Shown here in pieces: positions 56,765 through 64,000 of a stretch of DNA of 64,000 bases; positions within the stretch are counted from its first letter, which is position 1, and each line of letters begins with the position of its first letter. The notes below the pieces were generated by a model, which was not told the origin of the DNA, did no database searches, and saw only the letters and a list, made by a program, of their open reading frames with translations. Location: positions 302,071 through 366,070 of the forward strand of contig NZ_JACVPJ010000001.1 of assembly GCF_018881975.1 (NCBI RefSeq). The letters are read 5' to 3'. The position numbers were made by a program, and so were the translations under genes. Source of the DNA: Polynucleobacter sp. JS-Safj-400b-B2 (lineage in GTDB: Bacteria > Pseudomonadota > Gammaproteobacteria > Burkholderiales > Burkholderiaceae).

Positions 56765-58060
56765 TTTCTTCCTGAGGAGCTTTCGAGAAGTCGCCTCTAG
56801 GGCGAAAGAACCAACCAAGGCGCACCCTAGTGCGATCGCACTACCCGGCGCACTCTCGATGACATTGATAAATAGGGTAGTAAACAAACTTAAGTTAATA
56901 ATAATTGCTGCCCAAAGTGGCCATAGTTTTGCACCGGTTTGTTTGCGCACCAGAATGTGTCCATAAGTAATCGCCGCATATACCAATAAAAAAGCTAAGC
57001 TAGCCATCTTCCCAACAACATCTAATGGGAATGCCAACACCAAAGCAATGACTAAAAATGCAGAAACGGTTAACGCACGTAATTCCGTTTTTAAAACAGA
57101 CTCACTCAGAGCCTTGGAGATTGAACTCTTCCTGGCCATATCAGCCGCAATATTCGCTGCTGCAAAGATGGTTGCATTGAGTGCAGCAGCACAAGCCAGG
57201 AGGGCTGAAGTACCTATAACAATAAAGCCCGCCTTTCCGGCTACGATTTGGGCTGCATCTGCCAATACATGGCCGTTGTACTCCGCCATCTGAGCCGGAG
57301 AAAGCAATAGTGTTGAAGCCGTGCTGACCAGCACATAAGCAATTGTTACTAAAACAAGCGCAGAGAACATGGCAAGGGGTAACTCTTTTTGGGGTTCTTG
57401 CATGGCGTTTGAAGAGTTCGTGACTACTCCAAAGCCTTGATAGTTGATATACAGTATGCCTGTAGCTATCGCAATGCCATTGAGGGACCAGCTGGTGTTC
57501 TGAAATGCACCGACGTTAGCAACATGAATACCCTCAACAGAAAAGAGTAGAAGGGCGATAGTGACAAAGCCAATCGCTAACATTTCTGCTTTGCCAACAA
57601 TATTGGTGCCCAGTAAGTTAATGCCAGCGCACAGAATGACAATGCCGGCACCCACAAGCTTAACTTCGATTGGGGATAGACTTCCACCAAGCAAAGTATT
57701 GGCGTATTCAGAAAAGCCAGCAGCATATAGTGCGGCAGCAATGAGGTAGCCTAGGTATTGGAATATGTTGAGGCCACCAGAAATTACCCCCGGGCCAAAG
57801 CTCATCACCGTGAATGTGGCAGCACCTCCGCTACTAGGAAAAGTAGCGCCTAATTTGGCATAAGAATAGACCGAAAAAGAGGCGGCTAGAGCGCCAAGTA
57901 AAAAGGCTAAGGGAATGTGGGATCCGGCATGCGCACTAGCGGTTCCCAGAAGAGAAAAGAGTCCAGCACCCATCATTCCCCCAATACCTAGTGCGGTGGC
58001 AGAAAATAGGCTAATTTCTTTGGTTTTCTTGCTCGGGTTTTTAAGTAGGACGGGGGTCAA
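56750..58060 (-). CDS. APC family amino-acid permease
   Basis: Inner-membrane transporter of the amino acid-polyamine-organocation superfamily, 436 residues with about 12 helices. Helix 1 carries the glycine motif ATALGIGGMMGAGLFSLLG, and helix 6 shows YINYQGFGVVTNSSNAMQEPQKELPLAM, both typical. The lengths of the loops and of the protein are normal. It stands alone on the minus strand; the start ATG at 58060 is about 130 bp from the divergent amidohydrolase. The substrate is not indicated by context. Confidence 0.9.
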   Translation of the reverse strand: MTPVLLKNPSKKTKEISLFSATALGIGGMMGAGLFSLLGTASAHAGSHIPLAFLLGALAASFSVYSYAKLGATFPSSGGAATFTVMSFGPGVISGGLNIFQYLGYLIAAALYAAGFSEYANTLLGGSLSPIEVKLVGAGIVILCAGINLLGTNIVGKAEMLAIGFVTIALLLFSVEGIHVANVGAFQNTSWSLNGIAIATGILYINYQGFGVVTNSSNAMQEPQKELPLAMFSALVLVTIAYVLVSTASTLLLSPAQMAEYNGHVLADAAQIVAGKAGFIVIGTSALLACAAALNATIFAAANIAADMARKSSISKALSESVLKTELRALTVSAFLVIALVLAFPLDVVGKMASLAFLLVYAAITYGHILVRKQTGAKLWPLWAAIIINLSLFTTLFINVIESAPGSAIALGCALVGSFALEATSRKLLRKKLKPH

Positions 58061-58193
58061 TGGGCTGTTTAAGGGTTGTTTTGGGCTTATTGCTAAATGT
58101 CCTATATTAAAGCTAATTGGGGTTATGGAGGGCCATTTAAATAGTTAATAAATGGCATAATCCTCAGAACAATAACTACCTATTGGGACCCTT

Positions 58194-59999
58194 GTGAAGA
58201 AAATCAATCGTACTTTCATTTCTAAATCTATTTCTGCTTTTGTGATGTGCTCTGCACCACTTTTCGCTTCTGCGGAAGTTGTGGTTTTAAAAGCTGCAAA
58301 CATTATTACGATGGATGAAAAAAATCCACGCGCAGAAGCAATTGCTTTTGATACGAATACCAAGAAGATCACTGCAGTTGGATCATTGAAAGACGTTAGT
58401 GCATCTGCTCCTAACGCAACAGTAAAAGATTTAGGCACAACAGTATTGATGCCGGGTTTTATTGACCCGCACAACCATCCCTTCCTCTCGGGAATTACAA
58501 CTCAGGCGCCTGCATTTTGGATTGCACCTTATGTTGGCTATAAGACTTGGGCAGATGTTCAGGCCAAAATTCTGAAGGAAGACAAAGCAGCTCCTGCTGG
58601 AGTGCCGTTGATATTTAATGGCGTTGATAAATTGCTACAACAAGCTCCAACACCGACAAAGGATGTGCTTGATAAGTTGACCCCAAGTGGCCGCCCAGTG
58701 CTCGTGATCGACAATTCTGGGCATGCGGTGTATTTCAATACTGCATCAATTAAAATGTTGGGTTGGAAAGGTGGCAAACCGCCTGCAAATCCTGTAGGTG
58801 GAAGTTTTGGTCGTAACAAAGACGGCGCCTCTAACGGAACTGCCAATGAGACTGCTGCCATCATGGCTGTAGCAGGTCCTATCCTTCCTAAGGCCATCCC
58901 TCATCTATTGCTTTCAGGAGCAGAGTGGTATGCCTATATGGCCTCTCTTGGAATTACTGCTACTTCAGAGCACACATACAGCACTGGCATGTATAAGGGT
59001 TACTTAGCACTTGCTTCTGTACCTAATAGCCCGCTGAGAATGAGCGTCTACCACATGGCTGTTGATGCCGACGCTGGCGTTAAAGCCACTTGGCCCGATT
59101 CAAGTATGGTTCGCAAAAACGGTATCAAACTTTGGGCAGATGGAACCCCTTGGTTAGGAAGTGTTGCTCAAAGCTTTGGATATTTGGATAATGAGCGGAC
59201 TCGTAATGCCGAAATTATTCTGGGGCCACTTGGCGAGAAAGGTATGAACTATACCCGCTTGCAACTTGATGAGTTACTTGATAAATATTCCCCGATGGGT
59301 TATCAGATGGCGTTTCACTGTAATGGTGACGTAGGATTTGACGTAGTCCTTGATGCCTATGAGTATGCGCTGAATAAATATAACCTGATCGGTACTGATC
59401 ACCGTTGGCGTGTTGAGCATTTGGGCGCCGCACGTGCAGACCAATTTAAGCGCGCAGAAAGTCTTGGTGTAACAGTTTCACTAGCACCTTTCCAATATAT
59501 TTATTGGGGCGATTTATTGGATGGCACCATGTTTAAGCCTGAGTATGGCGCTCAATGGCAGCGTGCTGGAGATTCATTCAAGTACAACATTCATACTACA
59601 TTCCATAATGATGGTTCAGTATCTCCGCCTAGTACCTTGAGAAATATTCAACATATGGTTACTAGAACAACAGATGCTGGAACTGTTCACGGTGCTAATC
59701 AGGCAGTCACCTTAGATCAGGCGCTTAAAGCTTCCACTATTAATGGCGCATACCAATTAAAGCGTGATACTGAAATTGGATCACTTGAGGTTGGTAAGTA
59801 TGCCGATTTAGTAGAGCTTTCAGCCGATATCACTGCTGTTAATCCGAATGAGATTATGGATAAAGTGAAAGTTCAAGGCACTTGGCTTGGTGGTAAAAAA
59901 ATCGATACCGCTCAATTCTTGAAAGAAATTAAAGCGATTGATCCAAGTGAGCATCAGGCGCTTGGTGAAGCAAGCCTTAAAGGGGTTCACAGCCATTAA
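58194..59999 (+). CDS. Exported amidohydrolase (YtcJ-like, amidohydrolase 3 family)
   Basis: Metal-dependent hydrolase of the urease/dihydroorotase superfamily, 601 residues, with a signal peptide ending ...APLFASAE-VVVL. The start is a GTG at 58194. Metal-site and fold motifs are VVLKAANIITMDEKNPRAEAIAF, GFIDPHNHPFL (HxH pair), MAFHCNGDVGFDVVLD, WRVEHLGAA and TLDQALKASTINGAYQ with DTEIGSLEVGKYADLVELS. Members of this group are often annotated as predicted exo-enzymes of unknown substrate. Single gene, closed by a terminator. Confidence 0.88.
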   Translation: MKKINRTFISKSISAFVMCSAPLFASAEVVVLKAANIITMDEKNPRAEAIAFDTNTKKITAVGSLKDVSASAPNATVKDLGTTVLMPGFIDPHNHPFLSGITTQAPAFWIAPYVGYKTWADVQAKILKEDKAAPAGVPLIFNGVDKLLQQAPTPTKDVLDKLTPSGRPVLVIDNSGHAVYFNTASIKMLGWKGGKPPANPVGGSFGRNKDGASNGTANETAAIMAVAGPILPKAIPHLLLSGAEWYAYMASLGITATSEHTYSTGMYKGYLALASVPNSPLRMSVYHMAVDADAGVKATWPDSSMVRKNGIKLWADGTPWLGSVAQSFGYLDNERTRNAEIILGPLGEKGMNYTRLQLDELLDKYSPMGYQMAFHCNGDVGFDVVLDAYEYALNKYNLIGTDHRWRVEHLGAARADQFKRAESLGVTVSLAPFQYIYWGDLLDGTMFKPEYGAQWQRAGDSFKYNIHTTFHNDGSVSPPSTLRNIQHMVTRTTDAGTVHGANQAVTLDQALKASTINGAYQLKRDTEIGSLEVGKYADLVELSADITAVNPNEIMDKVKVQGTWLGGKKIDTAQFLKEIKAIDPSEHQALGEASLKGVHSH

Positions 60000-60018
60000 G
60001 TTGCTGTCTACGTTATTG

Positions 60019-60042
60019 AAAGCCGCCTTCGGGCGGTTTTTC
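60019..60042 (+). terminator. Terminator after the amidohydrolase gene
   Basis: CCGCC (60023-60027) and GGCGG (60032-60036) with a stable TTCG loop, preceded by GAAAG and followed by TTTTTC. It may also serve the minus-strand tRNA from the other side. Confidence 0.9.
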
Positions 60043-60114
60043 TTTGGGTGCACCAGAAGTGATCCTATTGAAAAGGAGGGCTTTGGACCCCATATAGGTC
60101 TTTGTAGGTGTATT

Positions 60115-60201
60115 TGGTGCCCAGGAAGGGACTCGAACCCCCACAACCTTACGATCGCCAGCACCTGAAGCTGGTGCGTCTACCAATTTCGCCACCTGGG
60201 C
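60115..60201 (-). tRNA. tRNA-Leu, anticodon CAG
   Basis: On the minus strand the acceptor arm pairs GCCCAGG (5' end at 60201) with CCTGGGC, then A and an encoded CCA (60117-60115). The D arm has TTGGTAGACGC. The anticodon stem CCAGC/GCTGG encloses the loop TTCAGGT, giving anticodon CAG, which reads CUG. The long variable arm and GGTTCGAGTCC T-loop fit a class II leucine tRNA. About 87 bases with CCA. It is alone, divergent from rnr. Confidence 0.96.
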
Positions 60202-60356
60202 ATGCCTTTATTATAGGGGGATGAGTGTTTTGAGGTCATTTCCGCTCCCATTTGGCTTTTTCCCTTCAGACTTGGTGGTTTGATACAGTAGCCTTATTCA
60301 TAACAAAAATAGATATCACTAGATATATACAGGGCATGTATTGCCAAAGGAATTAA

Positions 60357-62747
60357 ATGCGTAAAGCAAAAGACTTGGTGCCACGTGAGGCTGACCGTTT
60401 AGGAGCAGTTCAAGGGCATCGAGATGGATTTGGATTTGTGATTCCTGATGATGGTGGCGAAGATATCTTTCTGTCAGAAAGAGAAATGTCACGTGTCATG
60501 CATGGTGACAGAGTGAACGTCAGAGTATTAGGTACAGATCGACGTGGTCGTCCAGAGGGACAAATTGTCGAGGTCGTTCTGCACGTCAATAAGGTAGTGA
60601 TCGGCCGTCTCTTAAATGAAAACGGTGTTTTGATTGTTGCGCCAGAAGATAAGCGCATTGGTCACGACATCTTGATTCCACCTAAAGGGCAGGGAAACGC
60701 CAAATTAGGTCAAGTGGTTAGTGTTGAGATTATTGATTACCCAGATAGTTATCGCCAAGCGGTAGGTCGAGTAGTTGAAGTCTTGGGTGAGATTGATGAT
60801 CCTGGTATGGAAATCGAAATCGCTGTACGGAAGTATGGCGTCCCCCATGAATTCTCTGCTGCTGCTATGAAGGAGGCGGCAGCATTGCCAGATACAGTGC
60901 AGCAGACAGACTTAGAAGGCCGCGTTGATTTACGTGATGTGCCTTTGGTCACCATTGACGGTGCTGATGCACGTGACTTTGATGACGCTGTCTATTGCGA
61001 GCCCGTCATGTACGGTCAGACTAAAGCTTGGCGTTTAATAGTGGCAATTGCTGACGTATCTCATTATGTGAAGCCGGGTCATCCATTGGACGACGAGGGT
61101 TTATTGCGCGCCACTTCAGTGTATTTTCCAAGGCGCGTCATTCCGATGCTTCCTGAGAAGATTTCGAATGGTCTTTGTTCGTTAAACCCCGGCGTTGATC
61201 GTCTGTGTATGGTGTGTGATTCTGTTGTCGATAACAACGGTATTGTTTTGGCATATCAGTTTTATCCGGCAGTGATGCACTCAGCGCAACGCTTTACTTA
61301 CGATACTGTTTGGGAGATTCTTTCTAATAGCAAGGGTCCTGAAGCAACACGCTTTGCCCAGTTCCGCCCATTGCTGGGTAATCTATATTCACTTTATAAG
61401 ATTTTGTTGGCTGCTCGTGAGAAGCGGGGAGCTATTGAGTTTGAAACTACTGAGACTCAGATCATTAGTAATGAGCTTGGTAAGATTTTGCGCATTGAGC
61501 CACGTCTTCGTAATGATGCCCATCGCTTAATTGAAGAGTGCATGCTGACGGCGAACGTTTGTGCTGCTGACTTTATTGATAAAAATAAGCACCTTAGTCT
61601 TTATCGTGTGCATGGTGAGCCATCAGAAGAGAAGTTGGTTACTTTGCGCCAAGTTCTGAGAACTTCAGGTCTTTCATTGGGAGGTGGCGACAAGCCCAAG
61701 CCACGTGACTACGCTAAATTAATGCGTGAAATTAAAGAGCGCCCCGATTTCAGCATGCTCCAGTCAGTGGTATTGCGCTCCATGCAGCAAGCGATGTACC
61801 AGCCTGATAACGAAGGCCACTTTGGCTTGGCTTACCCAGCTTACTCACATTTCACTAGCCCGATTCGCCGTTACCCTGATTTGCTAACGCATCGGGTGAT
61901 TAAATCGATTCTTCAAAAAAAGGCTTACGTTCCAGTACTGCCGCCGATGGTGCCTCTCAACTTAACTTTGCCTCGTAAGGGTAAAGGTCGTGAGAATGCA
62001 GTCAATGCCAAGAAATCCCAAAGTGATGCCAAAACAGGAGCTGCAAAGGGTACAAGAGCACCCAAGGGCGCCAATGCCGCATTGCCAATCTGGGGCCAAT
62101 TAGGCGTTCATTGCTCATCTAATGAGCGTCGTGCTGATGAAGCATCACGTGATGTAGAGGCTTGGCTCAAGTGTTACTACATGCGCGACCATTTAGGCCA
62201 AGAATATGCCGGTACAGTCACTGGTGTTGCCAACTTTGGTTTATTTATCCAGCTAGAGAATCTCTTTGTCGAAGGTATGGTGCATGTCACCGAGCTTGGT
62301 GGGGATTACTTCCAATATGACGAAGCTCGTCAAGAGTTGCGTGGTGAACGTACTGGTATTCGCTATCGCTTAGGCGATCGAGTGCATGTATTGGTAAGTC
62401 GCGTTGACTTAGATGCGCGCAAGATTGAATTTAGTCTTGTTAAATCAGTTGGCGCAGAGCCTGGTGGTTCTTCTAACCGTCGCCAGTTGATATTAGCGAC
62501 CGATACAGGTAGGCCGAATAAAAAGGCAGCTCCTCAAAGAGGTCGTTCTGACAATAGGGTTCCGCAAAAGCCAAGCGGCATCAATGTTAATGCAGCTAAA
62601 TCTGCTGGAACTCTAGGGGCTAACCAGTCAAAGAGTAAAGCCAGTAAAAATAGTAAGAGCGGTAAAACTGCCAACCCAGGTAGGTCTGTTGGTAAACCTG
62701 CAGGCAACAAGCCTCCGGTTCGCAGTACTAAAGCACGCCGCAAATAA
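60357..62747 (+). CDS. rnr: Ribonuclease R
   Basis: Processive 3'-5' exoribonuclease for structured RNA, 796 residues. Cold-shock domains (GAVQGHRDGFGFVIPDDGGEDIFL) precede the RNB catalytic domain with DGADARDFDDAV and ADVSHYVKPGHPLDDE (Asp metal ligands), RVHGEPSEEKL, and YSHFTSPIRRYPDLLTHRVI. An S1 domain (GTVTGVANFGLFIQLENLFVEGMVHV) follows. The C-terminal tail of about 90 residues is rich in Lys, Asn and Gly. Between HRVI and NERRADEASRD an insertion of about 60 residues, basic in its second half, is unusual. It precedes rlmB by 58 bp, a common partnership. Confidence 0.96.
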   Translation: MRKAKDLVPREADRLGAVQGHRDGFGFVIPDDGGEDIFLSEREMSRVMHGDRVNVRVLGTDRRGRPEGQIVEVVLHVNKVVIGRLLNENGVLIVAPEDKRIGHDILIPPKGQGNAKLGQVVSVEIIDYPDSYRQAVGRVVEVLGEIDDPGMEIEIAVRKYGVPHEFSAAAMKEAAALPDTVQQTDLEGRVDLRDVPLVTIDGADARDFDDAVYCEPVMYGQTKAWRLIVAIADVSHYVKPGHPLDDEGLLRATSVYFPRRVIPMLPEKISNGLCSLNPGVDRLCMVCDSVVDNNGIVLAYQFYPAVMHSAQRFTYDTVWEILSNSKGPEATRFAQFRPLLGNLYSLYKILLAAREKRGAIEFETTETQIISNELGKILRIEPRLRNDAHRLIEECMLTANVCAADFIDKNKHLSLYRVHGEPSEEKLVTLRQVLRTSGLSLGGGDKPKPRDYAKLMREIKERPDFSMLQSVVLRSMQQAMYQPDNEGHFGLAYPAYSHFTSPIRRYPDLLTHRVIKSILQKKAYVPVLPPMVPLNLTLPRKGKGRENAVNAKKSQSDAKTGAAKGTRAPKGANAALPIWGQLGVHCSSNERRADEASRDVEAWLKCYYMRDHLGQEYAGTVTGVANFGLFIQLENLFVEGMVHVTELGGDYFQYDEARQELRGERTGIRYRLGDRVHVLVSRVDLDARKIEFSLVKSVGAEPGGSSNRRQLILATDTGRPNKKAAPQRGRSDNRVPQKPSGINVNAAKSAGTLGANQSKSKASKNSKSGKTANPGRSVGKPAGNKPPVRSTKARRK

Positions 62748-62805
62748 AGATTAATTAGAAAAATAACAAAAAAGTAAGATAAAAAAATAAGATGAAGCAA
62801 ACAAT

Positions 62806-63561
62806 ATGAAGCAAATACTAGTAGGTTTTCATGCAGTGCAAGCGCGTTTACGAGTCGATCCAGATAGCTTGAAGTCTGTGTACTTTGATTCTGGTCGTCG
62901 CGATAGACGCATGGGCGATTTCTTAAAACAAGCAGAAGAGGTTCTCGGTGAGCGTTTACACGCTGCTGACGCAGAACGTTTGCATAAGCTGACAGGTCAT
63001 GATCGTCACCAAGGTGTTGTGGCCTTGGCCGACAAAATGACTGTCGCGCGCACTGTTACTGAAGTGGTTGAAGATGCTGAGAGTGCTCAGAAAAAGCCAT
63101 TGTTCCTAGTGTTAGATGGCATTACTGATCCCCATAACTTTGGCGCTTGCCTGCGCGTAGCGGATGGTGCTGGCGTAGATGCTGTAGTGGTTCCTAAAGA
63201 TCGCTCCGCATCTATCAATGCCACTGTAAGCAAGGTATCTAGCGGGGCATCAGAAGTGATACCCGTTATTACAGTGACCAATCTCGTTCGTAGTATGAAA
63301 GAAATGCAAGAAGCGGGTGTTTGGCTCATCGGCACCGATGACGAAGCCACAAAATCAATTTATGACCTCGACCTCACGGGTCCGATTGCGATTGTGATGG
63401 GGGCTGAAGGCGAGGGCATGCGCCGCCTTACAAAAGAAACCTGTGATGAGTTGGTGCGTATTCCGATGCAAGGGGCTGTTTCAAGTTTGAATGTATCCGT
63501 TGCAAGTGGCGTATGCTTGTATGAGGCATTAAGACAGCGCCTAGCTAAAGTAAGTAAATAA
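62806..63561 (+). CDS. rlmB: 23S rRNA (guanosine(2251)-2'-O)-methyltransferase RlmB
   Basis: SpoU-family enzyme, 251 residues. N-terminal substrate-binding domain (VGFHAVQARLRVDPDSLKSVYF) and a knotted SAM domain with GITDPHNFGACLRVADGAGVDAVVVP (motif 1), VSSGASEVIPV, GAEGEGMRRLTKETCDELVRIPM (motif 2), and SSLNVSVASGVCLYE (motif 3). Immediately downstream of rnr, as in E. coli, and likely in the same transcript. Length is the usual one. It methylates the peptidyl-transferase P-loop of 23S rRNA. Confidence 0.97.
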   Translation: MKQILVGFHAVQARLRVDPDSLKSVYFDSGRRDRRMGDFLKQAEEVLGERLHAADAERLHKLTGHDRHQGVVALADKMTVARTVTEVVEDAESAQKKPLFLVLDGITDPHNFGACLRVADGAGVDAVVVPKDRSASINATVSKVSSGASEVIPVITVTNLVRSMKEMQEAGVWLIGTDDEATKSIYDLDLTGPIAIVMGAEGEGMRRLTKETCDELVRIPMQGAVSSLNVSVASGVCLYEALRQRLAKVSK

Positions 63562-63601
63562 GGTAACTCACAAGGCTGCCAAGTAAAACAAGGAGCTTTA
63601 T

Positions 63602-63787
63602 ATGAAATGCAATATCGGACATACTGATCGCGTTTTACGAATGACTGTTGGGGTAACGCTCATGGGTTTGGCTGGCTTTGGTATTACTGGTCCCTGGGCT
63701 TGGATAGGCATCATTCCATTGTTAACGGGAGTGATCGGCAATTGCCCAGCTTACTCAATACTGGGTATCGATACCGCCAAGAAGTAA
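63602..63787 (+). CDS. DUF2892 small inner-membrane protein
   Basis: Protein of 61 residues with the DUF2892 pattern: N-terminal NIGHTDRVLRMTVGVTLMGLAG, two short membrane segments (VGVTLMGLAGFGI and WAWIGIIPLLTGVIG), and the closing NCPAYSILGI with conserved Cys and Pro. The same domain is found at the C-terminus of the rhodanese YgaP. A ribosome site (AAGGAG) precedes the ATG. It may be part of the rnr-rlmB transcript and is followed by a terminator. Confidence 0.88.
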   Translation: MKCNIGHTDRVLRMTVGVTLMGLAGFGITGPWAWIGIIPLLTGVIGNCPAYSILGIDTAKK

Positions 63788-63820
63788 GTAATAGTTTTGG
63801 TCGCTGCCAAAATCCTTACC

Positions 63821-63848
63821 AAAGCCATCCTTCGGGACGGCTTTTTGT
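63821..63848 (+). terminator. Terminator after the DUF2892 gene
   Basis: AAAGCC-A-TCC (63821-63830) and GGA-C-GGCTTT pair around a TTCG loop with one mismatch, followed by T residues. Marks the end of the rnr-rlmB-DUF2892 group. Confidence 0.85.
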
Positions 63849-63880
63849 TTGGTGCCGATGGTCCGCTATCGGCCTTGATT

Positions 63881-64000
63881 TCAACCCGTCGATGCAACAG
63901 TTAGGGCAAAACGTTCTGCCGGTGTTTGATAGTTTAGTGTTTTTCTAGGACGTTCATTGAGTTGCCTTGCTACAGCATTGAGTTTGGCTTGGGAGTAATT
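63881..64000 (-). CDS. IS30-family transposase, C-terminal end only
   Basis: Read on the minus strand, the last 39 codons are NYSQAKLNAVARQLNERPRK, then TLNYQTPAERFALTVASTG and a TGA at 63883-63881. This is the closing segment of IS30-type DDE transposases (NERPRKTLxYxTPAE). The rest of the gene lies beyond the window end. The insertion-sequence edge should be near 63850-63880, just after the DUF2892 terminator; GCCGAT-N8-ATCGGC (63854-63873) lies there but I cannot tell whether it is the terminal repeat. Whether the transposase is whole is unknown. Confidence 0.85.
   Translation of the reverse strand, partial: NYSQAKLNAVARQLNERPRKTLNYQTPAERFALTVASTG

Overview
The window looks like a chromosomal segment of a betaproteobacterium of the family Burkholderiaceae, most likely Polynucleobacter or a close relative. 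I base this on the moderate G+C, the protein sequences, and gene orders typical of that group: trxA beside rho, ffs-dnaX-ebfC-recR, surE-pcm-nlpD-rlmD, and the long run ndk-rlmN-ispG-hisS-yfgM-bamB-der-hfq-hflX-hflK-hflC-hisZ-purA. No database search was possible, so the genus is an inference.

Layout. 1-1.8 kb: rho (cut by the window start) and trxA, minus strand. 1.9-8.4 kb: an AddB/AddA-type nuclease-helicase pair for double-strand break repair. 8.4-9.05 kb: a BrnT/BrnA toxin-antitoxin operon with a clear operator. 9.2-10.6 kb: a TPR membrane protein and a DUF1993 protein. 10.8-12.8 kb: a tartrate/isopropylmalate-type dehydrogenase overlapping a Bug-type periplasmic binding protein. 13.0-14.8 kb: umuDC behind a perfect LexA box. 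14.9-16.2 kb: two unannotated small ORFs and a DEDDh exonuclease. 16.4-19.25 kb: an accessory stretch with a zinc-ribbon small membrane protein, a DUF4258/HTH pair and a wHTH-nucleotidyltransferase/HEPN pair, each pair behind its own repeat-type operator. 19.35-22.2 kb: SRP RNA, dnaX, ebfC, recR. 22.3-22.85 kb: a DinJ/YafQ toxin-antitoxin pair.

23-30.5 kb: an outer-membrane porin and a tripartite heavy-metal efflux operon (outer-membrane factor, adaptor, CzcA-like RND pump) whose three genes all appear to start with TTG. 30.5-35.05 kb: surE, pcm, nlpD, a PolB-like exonuclease and rlmD, without the rpoS gene often found after nlpD. 35.2-36.1 kb: a possible 26-residue membrane peptide and a BI-1 family protein. 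36.4-50.65 kb: the large housekeeping run from ndk to purA. 50.7-60 kb: malate synthase G, a papain-like peptidase candidate, an ion-channel-like protein, an MFS transporter, a dienelactone hydrolase, an unknown protein, an APC permease and an exported amidohydrolase. 60.1-64 kb: tRNA-Leu(CAG), rnr, rlmB, a DUF2892 protein and the C-terminal end of an IS30-family transposase running off the window.

The housekeeping genes cover transcription termination, redox, DNA repair and replication, ribosome and rRNA maturation, isoprenoid precursor synthesis, outer-membrane assembly and histidine/purine synthesis. The least ordinary DNA is at 8.4-9.05, 14.9-19.25 and 22.25-22.85 kb, where four toxin-antitoxin-like modules and several small ORFs lie between conserved genes. 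The top leads are the wHTH-nucleotidyltransferase/HEPN module whose HEPN protein lacks the usual catalytic histidine, the DUF4258/HTH module, the non-canonical start of hflX, and several small ORFs of 26-55 codons.
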